Assembly: GCA_041655035.1 (NCBI GenBank)
Contig: JBAZCN010000001.1
Coordinates: 1 to 64,000 of the forward strand
Length of the DNA stretch: 64,000 nt
Source of the DNA: NAT127 sp041655035
GTDB lineage: Bacteria; Pseudomonadota; Gammaproteobacteria; Pseudomonadales; Porticoccaceae
Reading direction: 5' to 3'
Made by a program: the position numbers and the translations under genes. Under the pieces are notes generated by a model, which did not search any database, was not told where the DNA came from, and worked only from the letters and a program-made list of their open reading frames with translations. The stretch's first letter is position 1, and each line of letters opens with the position of its first letter. Below, one piece after another: positions 45,270 through 54,422 of this stretch.

Positions 45270-46790
45270 TTACTCTGGACGCATATGGGGGAACAGTAAT
45301 ACATCCCGGATCGACGGTGAATCGGTCAACAGCATCACCAGCCGGTCGATGCCGATGCCTTCGCCGGCGGTGGGCGGCAGGCCGTACTCCAGGGCGCGCA
45401 CGTAGTCGCCATCGTAGTGCATCGCCTCATCGTCGCCGGCATCCTTTTCCGCCACCTGCCGGCGGAACCGCTCGGCCTGGTCCTCGGCATCGTTGAGCTC
45501 GGAGAATCCATTGGCGATTTCCCGCCCGCCGACGAAAAATTCGAAGCGGTCGGTGACCATGGGATTGCCGTCGCTGCGCCGCGCCAGGGGCGACACCTCG
45601 GTGGGATACTGGGTGATGAATGTCGGCTGGTCGAGCCGGTGCTCCACGGTTTTCTCGAAAATCTCGATCCATACCTTGCCGAGGCCCCAGCTGTCCTTGA
45701 GGGGTATGTCCAGGTGCTCGGCGATCTCCCGTGCGCCCCGTTCGTCCGCCAGGGCCGCGGCGGAAATGTCCGGGTTGAAGTGCAGAATGGCATCAAATAC
45801 GGCGAGCCGGCGGAACGGACGGGCAAAGTCGTAGATGGTCTCCTGGAGGATGTCGCCCTCGGCATTCCTTACCGTGTTGCGCACCTCGGTAGTGCCCAGC
45901 ACGCCGAGGCACAGCTTGCGCAACATGTCCTCGGTGAGATCCATCAGGTCGTTGTAGTCGGCGTAGGCCTGGTAGAACTCGAGCATGGTGAACTCGGGAT
46001 TGTGCCGGGTCGACAGCCCTTCGTTTCTGAAGTTGCGATTGATCTCGTAGACCCGCTCGAAGCCACCCACCACCAGCCGCTTGAGGTACAGTTCCGGCGC
46101 CACCCGCAGGTACATGCCGATATCCAGGGCGTTGTGGTGGGTGACGAAAGGCCGGGCGGTGGCGCCGCCGGGGATCACCTGCAGCATCGGGGTCTCCACC
46201 TCGAGGAAGTCCCGGCCGTTCAGGTAACTGCGGATGAAGTCGACCACCTTCGAGCGGATGCGGAAGGTGTCGCGCACTTCCGGATTGGCGATCAGGTCGA
46301 CATAGCGCTGGCGGTAGCGCATTTCCTGGTCGGCGAGACCGTGGAACTTGTCGGGCAGCGGGCGCAGGGATTTGGTGAGCAGCTGATAGTCGTCGAGCTG
46401 CACGTAGAGATCGCCCTTGCCGGATTTATGGAGGACTCCCCTGACGCCGACGATATCGCCGAGGTCGAGGGTCTTGGCGAACTCCCGCGCCTCTTTGGTG
46501 ACGTACAACTGGATGCGCCCCGCGCCATCGAGAATTTCCATGAAGGCGCCGCGGTTGCGCACCACCCGGCCAGCGACGGCAACCACCAGGTTCAACCTTT
46601 CCAGCTCTTCCTTGCTCTTGTCGCCATAGGCATTCTGCAGGTCCGCCGTTTTGCTGTCGGGCCGGAAGTCGTTGGGAAAGGTGGCGCCGGGCCGGGTGCG
46701 CAGTTCCGCCAGCTTGGCCCGGCGCTCGGCGATCAACCTGTTTTCATCCTGGGGGGCGTCCCGGCGGGTGGGCGTGGTGTTGTCAGTCAT
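45270..46790 (-). CDS. lysS: Lysyl-tRNA synthetase (class II)
   Basis: Charges tRNA-Lys. 506 aa. An N-terminal OB-fold anticodon-binding domain (VVAVAGRVVRNRGAFMEILD) is followed by the class II core: motif 2 in FRNEGLSTRHNPEFTMLEFYQAY and motif 3 in GEGIGIDRLVMLLTD. Lies 60 bp downstream of prfB, the common prfB-lysS pairing, with a large hairpin in the spacer. Confidence 0.97.
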   Translation of the reverse strand: MTDNTTPTRRDAPQDENRLIAERRAKLAELRTRPGATFPNDFRPDSKTADLQNAYGDKSKEELERLNLVVAVAGRVVRNRGAFMEILDGAGRIQLYVTKEAREFAKTLDLGDIVGVRGVLHKSGKGDLYVQLDDYQLLTKSLRPLPDKFHGLADQEMRYRQRYVDLIANPEVRDTFRIRSKVVDFIRSYLNGRDFLEVETPMLQVIPGGATARPFVTHHNALDIGMYLRVAPELYLKRLVVGGFERVYEINRNFRNEGLSTRHNPEFTMLEFYQAYADYNDLMDLTEDMLRKLCLGVLGTTEVRNTVRNAEGDILQETIYDFARPFRRLAVFDAILHFNPDISAAALADERGAREIAEHLDIPLKDSWGLGKVWIEIFEKTVEHRLDQPTFITQYPTEVSPLARRSDGNPMVTDRFEFFVGGREIANGFSELNDAEDQAERFRRQVAEKDAGDDEAMHYDGDYVRALEYGLPPTAGEGIGIDRLVMLLTDSPSIRDVLLFPHMRPE

Positions 46791-46812
46791 GAGGAATTCC
46801 GTCGTTGTCAGC

Positions 46813-46854
46813 CTGACCAGGCGGGGCTTCCCGAAGGAGGCCCCGCCTGGTCAG
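46813..46854 (-). terminator. Long hairpin between prfB and lysS
   Basis: CTGACCAGGCGGGGC (46813-46827) pairs perfectly with GCCCCGCCTGGTCAG (46840-46854). The stem continues inward through a G-T wobble and three more pairs to a CGAA tetraloop. It covers the prfB stop codon and ends 22 bp before the lysS ATG. No T-tract follows, so attenuation, mRNA processing or protection are as likely as full termination. Confidence 0.65.
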
Positions 46855-47946
46855 AGGCCGGCCTTGAGCGAGGCTTCGATGAATTTGTCCAGGTCGCCAT
46901 CCAGCACGCCCTGGGTATTGCGGGTTTCGATACCGGTGCGCAGGTCCTTGATGCGGGCGTCGTCCAGCACGTAGGAGCGGATCTGGCTGCCCCAGCCGAT
47001 GTCGGACTTGCTGTCCTCCAGTATCTGCTGGGCTTCGCGGCGCTTCATCATCTCCAGTTCGTAGAGCTTGGCGCGCAGCATTTTCATACAGTGGTCGCGA
47101 TTCTGGTGCTGGGAGCGCTCGCTCTGGCACTGCACCACCACGTTGGTGGGCAGGTGGGTGATGCGCACCGCCGAATCGGTGCGGTTGACGTGCTGGCCAC
47201 CGGCGCCGCTGGCGCGGTAGGTATCCACCCGCAGATCCGCGGGATTGATGTCGATGGCGATGGTGTCGTCGATCTCCGGCGATACGAACACCGCCGAGAA
47301 CGAGGTGTGGCGGCGGCCGCCGGAATCAAAGGGTGACTTGCGCACCAGGCGGTGAACACCGATTTCGGTGCGCAGCCAGCCGAACGCGTAATCGCCCTGC
47401 ACATGCACGGTGGCACTTTTGATGCCGGCGACATCTCCGGCGGAGCACTCGATCAGGTCGGCCCTGAAGCCCTTGTCATCGGCCCAGCGCAGGTACATGC
47501 GCAGCAGCATTTCGGCCCAGTCCTGGGCTTCGGTGCCGCCGGAACCGGCCTGGATATCGAGATAGGCGTTGTTGGGATCCATGTCGCCGGAAAACATCCG
47601 GCGGAATTCGAGCTGTGCGAGGCGCGCCCGGAGGCGCTCGATCTCGAGGCGGATTTCCTCGACGGTATCGGCGTCGTCCTCGTCGACCGCCATCTCCAGC
47701 AGTTCGCGGGAATCGGCGAGACCGCGGTCGAGAACCTCGATGGTATCGACCACCGACTCGAGGGACGCCCGCTCCCGGCCGAGGCCCTGGGCCCGCTCGG
47801 GATCACTCCACACCTGTGGATCGGCCAGCTCGAGCTCTACCTCCGCCAGGCGTTCTTTTTTGACAGCGTAGTCAAAGGTACCCCCTAAGCACGTCGGTGC
47901 GCGCCCTGAGGTCCTGTAGTGCATTGATGATGGGATTGATTTCCAA
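46851..47946 (-). CDS. prfB: Peptide chain release factor 2, programmed +1 frameshift
   Basis: RF2 recognises UAA and UGA stop codons. The gene is in two frames: 24 codons from TTG at 47946 to CTT at 47875, then an in-frame TGA (47874-47872). Slippage at CTT-TGA-C skips one base and continues in the +1 frame from 47873 to 46851. The product is 364 aa. The internal Shine-Dalgarno-like AGGGGG (47886-47881) sits at the canonical distance. SPF recognition tripeptide in VRKSPFDSGG and GGQ in SGAGGQHVNRTDSAVR are present. No ATG is available in the first frame before an upstream stop, so the start is probably TTG (peptide EINPIINALQDLRARTDVLRG). Confidence 0.95.
47872..47886 (-). promoter_or_regulatory. 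prfB autoregulatory frameshift site
   Basis: On the minus strand: AGGGGG, TAC, CTT, TGA, C. This is the well-known RF2-level sensor: low RF2 slows termination at UGA and lets the ribosome shift +1 to make more RF2. Confidence 0.93.
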
Positions 47947-48049
47947 GGGAAAAGCCCGTGTGATTGGCCGCTGGTAAGGGCCGGGATTCTAACGGATTCG
48001 CGGAGCGGGAACCACCACCGCGAAGACTTCGGCGGCTCACGAATTCCGC

Positions 48050-49771
48050 TCACTCGACGATACGATCGACCATCAGCTGCACCGACTCCCGGCCGCGCCA
48101 GACATTGATGTCCAGACGGTAGAGAATGTCGATCCGCTCGAAGCTGCGGGTCAGGTTGCCGGCAGCGACGTTGAAGGCGATGGCATCGACGGTGAAATTC
48201 CGGTCACCATCACTGCCCAGCGTCAGCTTCAGATGCTTGCCGCCCACCACCCGCTGTTCCGTGACCAGAAACTCGCCGCGAAACAGCGGCTCGGGAAACT
48301 GTTGGCCCCAGGGTCCCGCTTCCCGCACCAGTCGGGCATTGTCGAGGCTGAGCTCGGCGGCGGTGAGGCTGCCATCGATGAGAACCTCTTCCTCCAGGTC
48401 GACAGGGCTGAGACGGCGGCGCACCTCCTCGTCGAAAGCCGCGGCAAAGGCCGGGAAGTTGTCCCTGGGCAAGCCCAGTCCCGCCGCCATCGCGTGGCCG
48501 CCGAACTTGGCCACCAGGCCCGGATGGCGGGCGGCGACGGCGTCCAGTGCATCGCGAATGTGGAGACCGGCGATGGAACGGGCCGAGCCCTTGAGATCGC
48601 CGTTGCCATCCTCGCCGAAGGCGATCACCGGACGGTGGTAGCGATCCTTGATACGCGAGGCCAGCAGGCCCACCACACCCTGGTGCCAGTCGGGATCGTA
48701 CAGACACAGGCCCCAGGGCATTGTCTGCTCGGCCAAGCGGAGCTTCTCGACAATCGCCAGCGCCTCGCCCTGCATACCGGCCTCGATCGTCCGCCGGTCG
48801 CTGTTGAGCTGATCCAGCTCGGCGGCGAAACCCCGCGCCCGCGCCGGATCATCTTCCAGCAGGCAGGCTATGCCGTGGCTCATGTCATCGAGCCGCCCGG
48901 CGGCGTTGAGCCGCGGGCCCACGGCGAAACCGAGGTCGGCGGCGACCAGGCGCGCCCGCTCCCGACCCGCCACCTCCAGCAGCGCGAGAATCCCCGGCCG
49001 GCAAACCCCGGCGCGCATCCGCTGCAAACCCTGATGCACCAGGACCCGGTTGATACGATCGAGCGGCACCACATCGGCCACCGTGCCGAGGGCGACCAGA
49101 TCGAGCCAGGTCGCCATATTGGGCTCGGCAATGCCCCGCTCGGCAAACCAGCCCTTGTGCCGCAGCCGGGTGCGCAAGGCGGTGAGCAGGAAGAAAATCA
49201 CCCCCACTCCCGCCAGATTCTTGGAGGGGAACGGGCAGCCCGGCTGGTTGGGATTGACGATGGCGTCCGCCGCGGGCAACCGGCTGCCGGGCAGGTGGTG
49301 ATCGGTGACGATAACCTTGAGCCCGGCGGCCTTGGCCGCCTCGACGCCGGCGATACTGGAAATACCGTTGTCGACGGTGATCAGCAGATCGGGTTTGCCG
49401 CGGGTCAGGGCCAGGGCGACGATTTCCGGGGTGAGGCCGTAGCCGTATTCGAAGCGGTTGGGCACCAGGAAATCGACGGCGGCGGCGCCCATCGCCTCGA
49501 GCGCCAGCACCCCCAGCGCGGTACTGGTGGCGCCGTCGGCATCGAAGTCGCCGACGATAAGGATGGACTGCCCGGCCGCCAGGGCATCCTCGAGGATTAC
49601 CAGTGCGGCATCCAGACCCCGCAGCTGGCTCGGCGGCGGCAGCTCGGCGAGCTGGCGGCCAAGCTGGTCGGAGGCCGCCACGCCGCGGCTCAGGTACAGG
49701 CGCCGCAGCAGGGCCGGCATCCCGTCATCGGCATAGCCCGCGGCGGGACACTCGCGTTCGCGGATGATCAT
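48050..49771 (-). CDS. recJ: Single-stranded-DNA-specific exonuclease RecJ
   Basis: 5'-3' ssDNA exonuclease of the RecFOR and mismatch-repair pathways. The ATG at 49771 (AGGA upstream) gives 573 aa; the frame stays open beyond it without homology. DHH-family motifs: LIVGDFDADGATSTAL, LITVDNGISS, VIVTDHHLPGS and LVALGTVADVVPL; the DHHA1 GGH motif is in AKFGGHAMAAGLGL. Directly upstream of prfB, the recJ-prfB-lysS order known in other gammaproteobacteria. Confidence 0.96.
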   Translation of the reverse strand: MIIRERECPAAGYADDGMPALLRRLYLSRGVAASDQLGRQLAELPPPSQLRGLDAALVILEDALAAGQSILIVGDFDADGATSTALGVLALEAMGAAAVDFLVPNRFEYGYGLTPEIVALALTRGKPDLLITVDNGISSIAGVEAAKAAGLKVIVTDHHLPGSRLPAADAIVNPNQPGCPFPSKNLAGVGVIFFLLTALRTRLRHKGWFAERGIAEPNMATWLDLVALGTVADVVPLDRINRVLVHQGLQRMRAGVCRPGILALLEVAGRERARLVAADLGFAVGPRLNAAGRLDDMSHGIACLLEDDPARARGFAAELDQLNSDRRTIEAGMQGEALAIVEKLRLAEQTMPWGLCLYDPDWHQGVVGLLASRIKDRYHRPVIAFGEDGNGDLKGSARSIAGLHIRDALDAVAARHPGLVAKFGGHAMAAGLGLPRDNFPAFAAAFDEEVRRRLSPVDLEEEVLIDGSLTAAELSLDNARLVREAGPWGQQFPEPLFRGEFLVTEQRVVGGKHLKLTLGSDGDRNFTVDAIAFNVAAGNLTRSFERIDILYRLDINVWRGRESVQLMVDRIVE

Positions 49772-49836
49772 CGGCGTCCTGCCCCAGGGTCTGTCGACGT
49801 TTCGATATTGGTTATTGACGAATTTTCCATAACGAC

Positions 49837-49918
49837 AGTTCCTGCGGTGCGCTTCGTTCCTCAGCGCACCCGATGAAAGGTATAGGGTGCGCCGACGCCG
49901 GAGGCACACCAGCGATGT
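49837..49918 (+). repeat. REP-like intergenic element, copy 2
   Basis: Most complete copy. Two consecutive stems: GGTGCGCT...AGCGCACC (arms 8 bp), then GCGCACCC...GGGTGCGC sharing the middle arm, so two alternative folds are possible. It sits in the 217-bp gap between recJ and the end of thrC. Confidence 0.8.
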
Positions 49919-49988
49919 TTGCCCTGCAACGGCGCAGCCTGCTTCTGCATGGCCGCCGAAACCTCGCTGGACGCCAGGCGCCCGGGCA

Positions 49989-51389
49989 TCAGGCCGACAG
50001 GTTGGCGGCGATGAATGCCTGCACGGCGGCGAGGTCGTTGTCGAGCACCTCGAAGCGCTCGGTGCGATCGAAAAGGTCCGCCATATGGTGCGGCAGCGGC
50101 GGGTCCTGGGGATAGCCGGCCCGCTTCACCGCCTCGGGGAACTTGGCGGGATGGGCGGTGGCGAGCGCGATCATCGGCACCGCGGGGTCGCGGCGGCAAT
50201 GGCGGCCGGCGGCGACACCGATCGCGGTGTGGGGGTCGAGCAGATAGCCACTGGTTTCGTACTCCTCGCGGATCTGCGCCACCGTCTCTTCGTCGCCGAG
50301 GCGCTGGCTGGCGAACAGCTCGCGGGCACGGTCCAGCGCCGCGGCGCTGAAAGCCAGTTTGCCGGAGTTGCGGAACGACGCCATCAGTCCGGCAATGGCT
50401 GCGCCATCGCGGTCGTAAAGATCGAACAACAAGCGTTCGAAATTGCTCGACACCATGATATCCATCGACGGCGACAGGCTGTGGATCAACTGGTGGCGGC
50501 TGTGATCATTGGCGCTCAGGCAGCGGTGGAGGATGTCGTTGGCGTTGGTGCCGATCACCAGCTGGTCGATGGGAAGGCCCATTTTGTGGGCCAGGTAGCC
50601 GGCAAAAATATCGCCGAAATTGCCGGTGGGCACCGCGAAGGACACCTTGCGCAACGGACCGCCGAGGGCCAGGGCGGCCCAGAAATAGTAGACGATCTGC
50701 GCCATGATCCGCGCCCAGTTGATGGAATTGACCGCCACCAGGCGGCGGTCCGGCGGCAGGAAGCCCTGGCTTGCGAAGCTTTCCTTGACCAGGTTCTGGC
50801 AATCGTCGAAGTTGCCCCGCAGGGCGATGTTGTGGATGTTGTCCCCCCCCACTGTCGTCATCTGCCGGCGCTGGACGTCGGAAACCCGGTTGTGAGGGTG
50901 AAGGATGAAGATATCGATATTCTGGCAGCGGCGGCAGCCCTCGATGGCGGCGGAGCCGGTGTCCCCGGAAGTGGCGCCCATGATCACCGCCTTCTCGCCG
51001 CGGCGCTCCAGCAAGTAATCCAGCAGGTGGCCGAGGAACTGCAGTGCGAAATCCTTGAACGCCAGGGTCGGCCCGTGAAACAGCTCCATGACCCAGTCGT
51101 TGTGGCCGGTTTGCACCAGCGGGGCGATGGCGCGGTGGCGGAAGCCGCTGTAGGAGGCATCGATGATCCGGCGCAGTTCATCATCGGGCACCGCGCCGGC
51201 GACAAACGGCGCCATCACCCGAAACGCCAGCTCGGCATAGGACAGTCCCGCCCAGCCGGCGATTTCTTCGGCGCTGTAGGCGGGCAGTGTCTGTGGCACG
51301 AACAGGCCGCCGTCGGGAGCGAGACCGGCGAGCACCACCTGTTCGAAAGACTGGGGGGCGACGCCGCCGCGGGTACTGATGTATTTCAT
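49989..51389 (-). CDS. thrC: Threonine synthase
   Basis: PLP enzyme converting O-phosphohomoserine to threonine. 466 aa. Starts MKYISTRGGVAPQSFEQVVLAG; the PLP Lys is in TLAFKDFALQFLGHLL; the phosphate-binding region is GATSGDTGSAA, followed by a long fungal/gammaproteobacterial-type C-terminal domain. Downstream of hom on the same strand, so hom-thrC form the threonine branch of the aspartate pathway. Confidence 0.96.
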   Translation of the reverse strand: MKYISTRGGVAPQSFEQVVLAGLAPDGGLFVPQTLPAYSAEEIAGWAGLSYAELAFRVMAPFVAGAVPDDELRRIIDASYSGFRHRAIAPLVQTGHNDWVMELFHGPTLAFKDFALQFLGHLLDYLLERRGEKAVIMGATSGDTGSAAIEGCRRCQNIDIFILHPHNRVSDVQRRQMTTVGGDNIHNIALRGNFDDCQNLVKESFASQGFLPPDRRLVAVNSINWARIMAQIVYYFWAALALGGPLRKVSFAVPTGNFGDIFAGYLAHKMGLPIDQLVIGTNANDILHRCLSANDHSRHQLIHSLSPSMDIMVSSNFERLLFDLYDRDGAAIAGLMASFRNSGKLAFSAAALDRARELFASQRLGDEETVAQIREEYETSGYLLDPHTAIGVAAGRHCRRDPAVPMIALATAHPAKFPEAVKRAGYPQDPPLPHHMADLFDRTERFEVLDNDLAAVQAFIAANLSA

Positions 51390-51497
51390 AAGGCTACCCT
51401 GTCATATTTCACGTTACAGGTTTCACGTAACACTGATCACACTCGACGGCAGGGTTGGGCCCCGCCTGTACCGTGAACGCTGTCACGTGCAACGGCT

Positions 51498-52814
51498 TTA
51501 CTTGTCCAGCGCTTCGACCCGGATATGGACCACCGGGCCGGCGATGGCGTCCAGCGCTTCGATGGCGCCGACCGCCGCCATGAGATCCCCCGCCACGGCG
51601 ATATTGGTGAGCATGATCAGCGGCACATGGTCATCCCCCGGCTGGGGGCGTTTCTGGATGATCGCCTCGATGCTGATGCCTCGATCGCTCATGATCTGCG
51701 CCAGGCTCGACAGCACGCCCGGCCGGTCGAGAGCGCTCATCCGCAGATAATAAGCGGTTTCCCCGTCCTCGATGGGGATCACGGGAGTGCTGTTGAAGCT
51801 GGCGTTGCCGAACGCCAGGTAGGGCACACGGGTTTCTGGCGCGGAATTGAGCGCGCGGGCGACGTCGATGATGTCCGCCACCACCGCCGAGGCGGTCGGC
51901 TCGGCGCCGGCGCCGGCGCCGTAAAACAAGGTCGGACCGACGGCATCGCCCTTGACCATCACCGCGTTCATCACCCCGTCCACTTCGGCGATCAGCGAGT
52001 TTTCGGGAATCAGCGTCGGGTGGACCCGCACCTCGACGCCCTTGCCGGTTTCGCGGGCGATGCCCAGATGCTTGATGCGGTAGCCCAGCTCGCGCGCATA
52101 GGCGAGATCCTGGAGGTCGAGGCCGGTGATTCCCTGGGTGTAGACCTTGTCGAACTGAAGTGGGATGCCGAAGGCCAGGGAGGCGAGAATCGCCAGCTTG
52201 TGGGCGGCGTCGATACCCTCGATATCGAAGGTCGGGTCGGCCTCGGCATAGCCGAGGGCCTGCGCCTCCGCCAGGGCATCGCCGAAGGCGCGGCCCTGCT
52301 CCTCCATGGCGGTAAGGATGAAATTGCTGGTGCCGTTGATGATGCCGGCGAGCCACTCGATGCGATTGCCGCCGAGCCCTTCGCGCAGGGTCTTGATGAT
52401 GGGAATGCCGCCGGCGACCGCGGCTTCGAAGGCGACCATCACCGATTTCTTGCCGGCGGCTTCGAAAATCTGGTTGCCGTGAAGCGCGATCAGCGCCTTG
52501 TTGGCGGTGACCACGTGCTTGCCGTTGTCGATGGCCGCGAGCACCAGTTCCAGGGCGGTGGTGGTGCCACCGATCAGCTCCACCACCACGTCCACCTCGG
52601 GGTTGCGGGCCACCGCGAAGATATCCGGGGTCAGCTCGACATCGGCGGTGTCGCAACCGGGATTGGGACGGCGCATCGCGACCTGCACGATTTCGATACG
52701 GGCGCCGGCGCGCGCGTTGATCAGGGCAGCGTTGCGCGTCAACACATTGAACGTGCCGCTACCCACAGTACCGAGACCGCAGATACCGATTTTGACAGTT
52801 TTCAAAGAGCTCAC
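51498..52814 (-). CDS. hom: Homoserine dehydrogenase
   Basis: Reduces aspartate semialdehyde to homoserine. 438 aa, the monofunctional form without aspartokinase. NAD(P)-binding GICGLGTVGSGTFNVL (about 10-25), substrate region EAAVAGGIPIIKTLREGLGGNRI with GIINGTSNFILT, and a C-terminal ACT domain (YLRMSALDRPGVLSSLAQI) that usually mediates threonine feedback. 108 bp before thrC. Confidence 0.97.
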   Translation of the reverse strand: MSSLKTVKIGICGLGTVGSGTFNVLTRNAALINARAGARIEIVQVAMRRPNPGCDTADVELTPDIFAVARNPEVDVVVELIGGTTTALELVLAAIDNGKHVVTANKALIALHGNQIFEAAGKKSVMVAFEAAVAGGIPIIKTLREGLGGNRIEWLAGIINGTSNFILTAMEEQGRAFGDALAEAQALGYAEADPTFDIEGIDAAHKLAILASLAFGIPLQFDKVYTQGITGLDLQDLAYARELGYRIKHLGIARETGKGVEVRVHPTLIPENSLIAEVDGVMNAVMVKGDAVGPTLFYGAGAGAEPTASAVVADIIDVARALNSAPETRVPYLAFGNASFNSTPVIPIEDGETAYYLRMSALDRPGVLSSLAQIMSDRGISIEAIIQKRPQPGDDHVPLIMLTNIAVAGDLMAAVGAIEALDAIAGPVVHIRVEALDK

Positions 52815-52904
52815 CCGGGCGTAGGAAAGAGAAAGAGGGCAACCTTAATGGCGGCCCCGGTTGGTGTCAAATTCGCGTTTCAGCTGTCGCCGCAGAGTTC
52901 TGCT

Positions 52905-54278
52905 TCAGAAGCCTCCGACCAGTTCATAGCAGGGCTGGTACTCGCCTTCCCCCTGGCCCAGTTTCATGCGTTCTTCGCGCACGAAGGCCCGCAGCAACTC
53001 GTCGATGGCGGTCAGCAGGCGGCGGTCTCCCTGGATCCGGTAGGGGCCGTGCTCCGCCACCTGGCGAATGCCGAACGCCTTGACGTTGCCGGCCACGATC
53101 CCTGAAAAAGCAGCGCGCAACTGGGCTGCCAGGATATGGCCCGGCAGCGAGGAATCCAGGTTGAGCGCCGCCATGTTGTCGTGGGTCGGCACGAACGGAT
53201 ATTGCAACGCTTCGTCGATATGCAGCTTCCAGTTGAAATAGTAGGCGTCCTGGGACTCCCTTCGGGCCTGATGAACACTGCTCACCGCACCGCTCAGCAT
53301 CCCCGCCACCTCATCCGGGGCATCGATGACGATACGGTATAGCCGAGCCACCTGATCACCGAGGCAGGTGCGCAAAAAGCGATCGAGGCGGTCAAAATAA
53401 TCGCGACAGGACGCCGGCCCGGCAAACACCAGGGGAATCGCCCGGTTGTTGTCCGGGTGCATGAGGATACTCAGCAGGTAGAAGATTTCCTCCACCGTAC
53501 CCACTCCGCCAGGGAACACGATGACGCCGTGGGCAAGGCGGACAAACGCCTCGAGGCGTTTTTCGATATCCGGCATGATCACCAGTTCATTGACGATGGC
53601 GTTGGGAGACTCCGCGGCGATGATCCCCGGCTCGCTGATGCCGATGTAACGCCCGCTCTTGATCTGCTGCTTGGCATGGCCCACGGCCGCGCCCTTCATC
53701 GGACCCTTCATGGCGCCGATGCCGCAGCCGGTGACGATATCGAGACCGCGCAGGCCAAGTTGATAACCGACTTCCTTGGCATAGTCGTATTCGCCGCGGG
53801 GGATGGCGTGGCCGCCCCAGCACACCACCATGTTGGGCGTCAGATCGGGCCGTACCACCCCGGCGTTGCGCAGGATGCGGAAGACGCTGTCGGTAATCTG
53901 GCGGGAAGTCACCGGCTGACTGTGGCGCCTGCCGGTGATCTTGTAGTCGGTGTAGACGATATCCCTCAGGGCGGAAAACAGATGGTCCTGGATGCCGCGG
54001 ATCATCTTACCATCGACGAACGACTGCGACGGGGCGTTGATGATCTCCAGCTTGACACCGCGAGGCTGGGACAACAGCTTGATATCGAAGTCGGCATAGG
54101 CGGCGAAGACCTCCTCGGCGTTATCCTTGTTGCTGTCGGTATTGAGGATCGCCAGCGCGCAGTCGCGAAACAGCTGGTGGAGATCGGGACGGGTGGTGGT
54201 AAGGGCGCTGATCTCCTCCTGTGACAGCAGATTCAGGGAGCGCAGCGGGTGCAAGCTGGTGTGGGGTATCTTGTGCAT
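52905..54278 (-). CDS. ppnN: Nucleotide 5'-monophosphate nucleosidase PpnN (YgdH)
   Basis: Hydrolyses purine and pyrimidine nucleoside monophosphates to base and ribose 5-phosphate; in E. coli it binds (p)ppGpp. The ATG at 54278 (AAGG seven bases upstream) gives 457 aa, matching E. coli YgdH (454). The central LOG/Rossmann domain has CWGGHAIPRGEYDYAKEVGYQLG, GCGIGAMKGPMKGA and VFPGGVGTVEEIFYLLSIL, the PGGxGTxxE motif. Flanking N- and C-terminal domains of about 130 and 110 residues are YgdH-specific. Confidence 0.94.
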   Translation of the reverse strand: MHKIPHTSLHPLRSLNLLSQEEISALTTTRPDLHQLFRDCALAILNTDSNKDNAEEVFAAYADFDIKLLSQPRGVKLEIINAPSQSFVDGKMIRGIQDHLFSALRDIVYTDYKITGRRHSQPVTSRQITDSVFRILRNAGVVRPDLTPNMVVCWGGHAIPRGEYDYAKEVGYQLGLRGLDIVTGCGIGAMKGPMKGAAVGHAKQQIKSGRYIGISEPGIIAAESPNAIVNELVIMPDIEKRLEAFVRLAHGVIVFPGGVGTVEEIFYLLSILMHPDNNRAIPLVFAGPASCRDYFDRLDRFLRTCLGDQVARLYRIVIDAPDEVAGMLSGAVSSVHQARRESQDAYYFNWKLHIDEALQYPFVPTHDNMAALNLDSSLPGHILAAQLRAAFSGIVAGNVKAFGIRQVAEHGPYRIQGDRRLLTAIDELLRAFVREERMKLGQGEGEYQPCYELVGGF

Positions 54279-54422
54279 CGAGCGGCCTTGCAACAAAAAA
54301 AGAGGGCCAAGTGTAATACAAGCTCGTCGAACCTGTACCCACCGCCGCGCCTGTCGCCCACCAGCATTTGCCGCGGCAGCCGGGTCAGGCCATAATCGAT
54401 TCGGGCTCGATGCTAATGGATA

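Noticed and set aside
45417..47336. 639-codon plus-strand frame over lysS and prfB
   Set aside because: It spans two well-supported genes on the other strand and has no family motif, so it is a GC-rich shadow.
48233..49876. 547-codon plus-strand frame opposite recJ
   Set aside because: RecJ motifs are all on the minus strand; the frame is a codon-bias artefact.
49887..53105. Two frames of over 500 codons on the plus strand opposite thrC and hom
   Set aside because: Antisense shadows of thrC and hom with no domains or plausible ribosome-binding sites.
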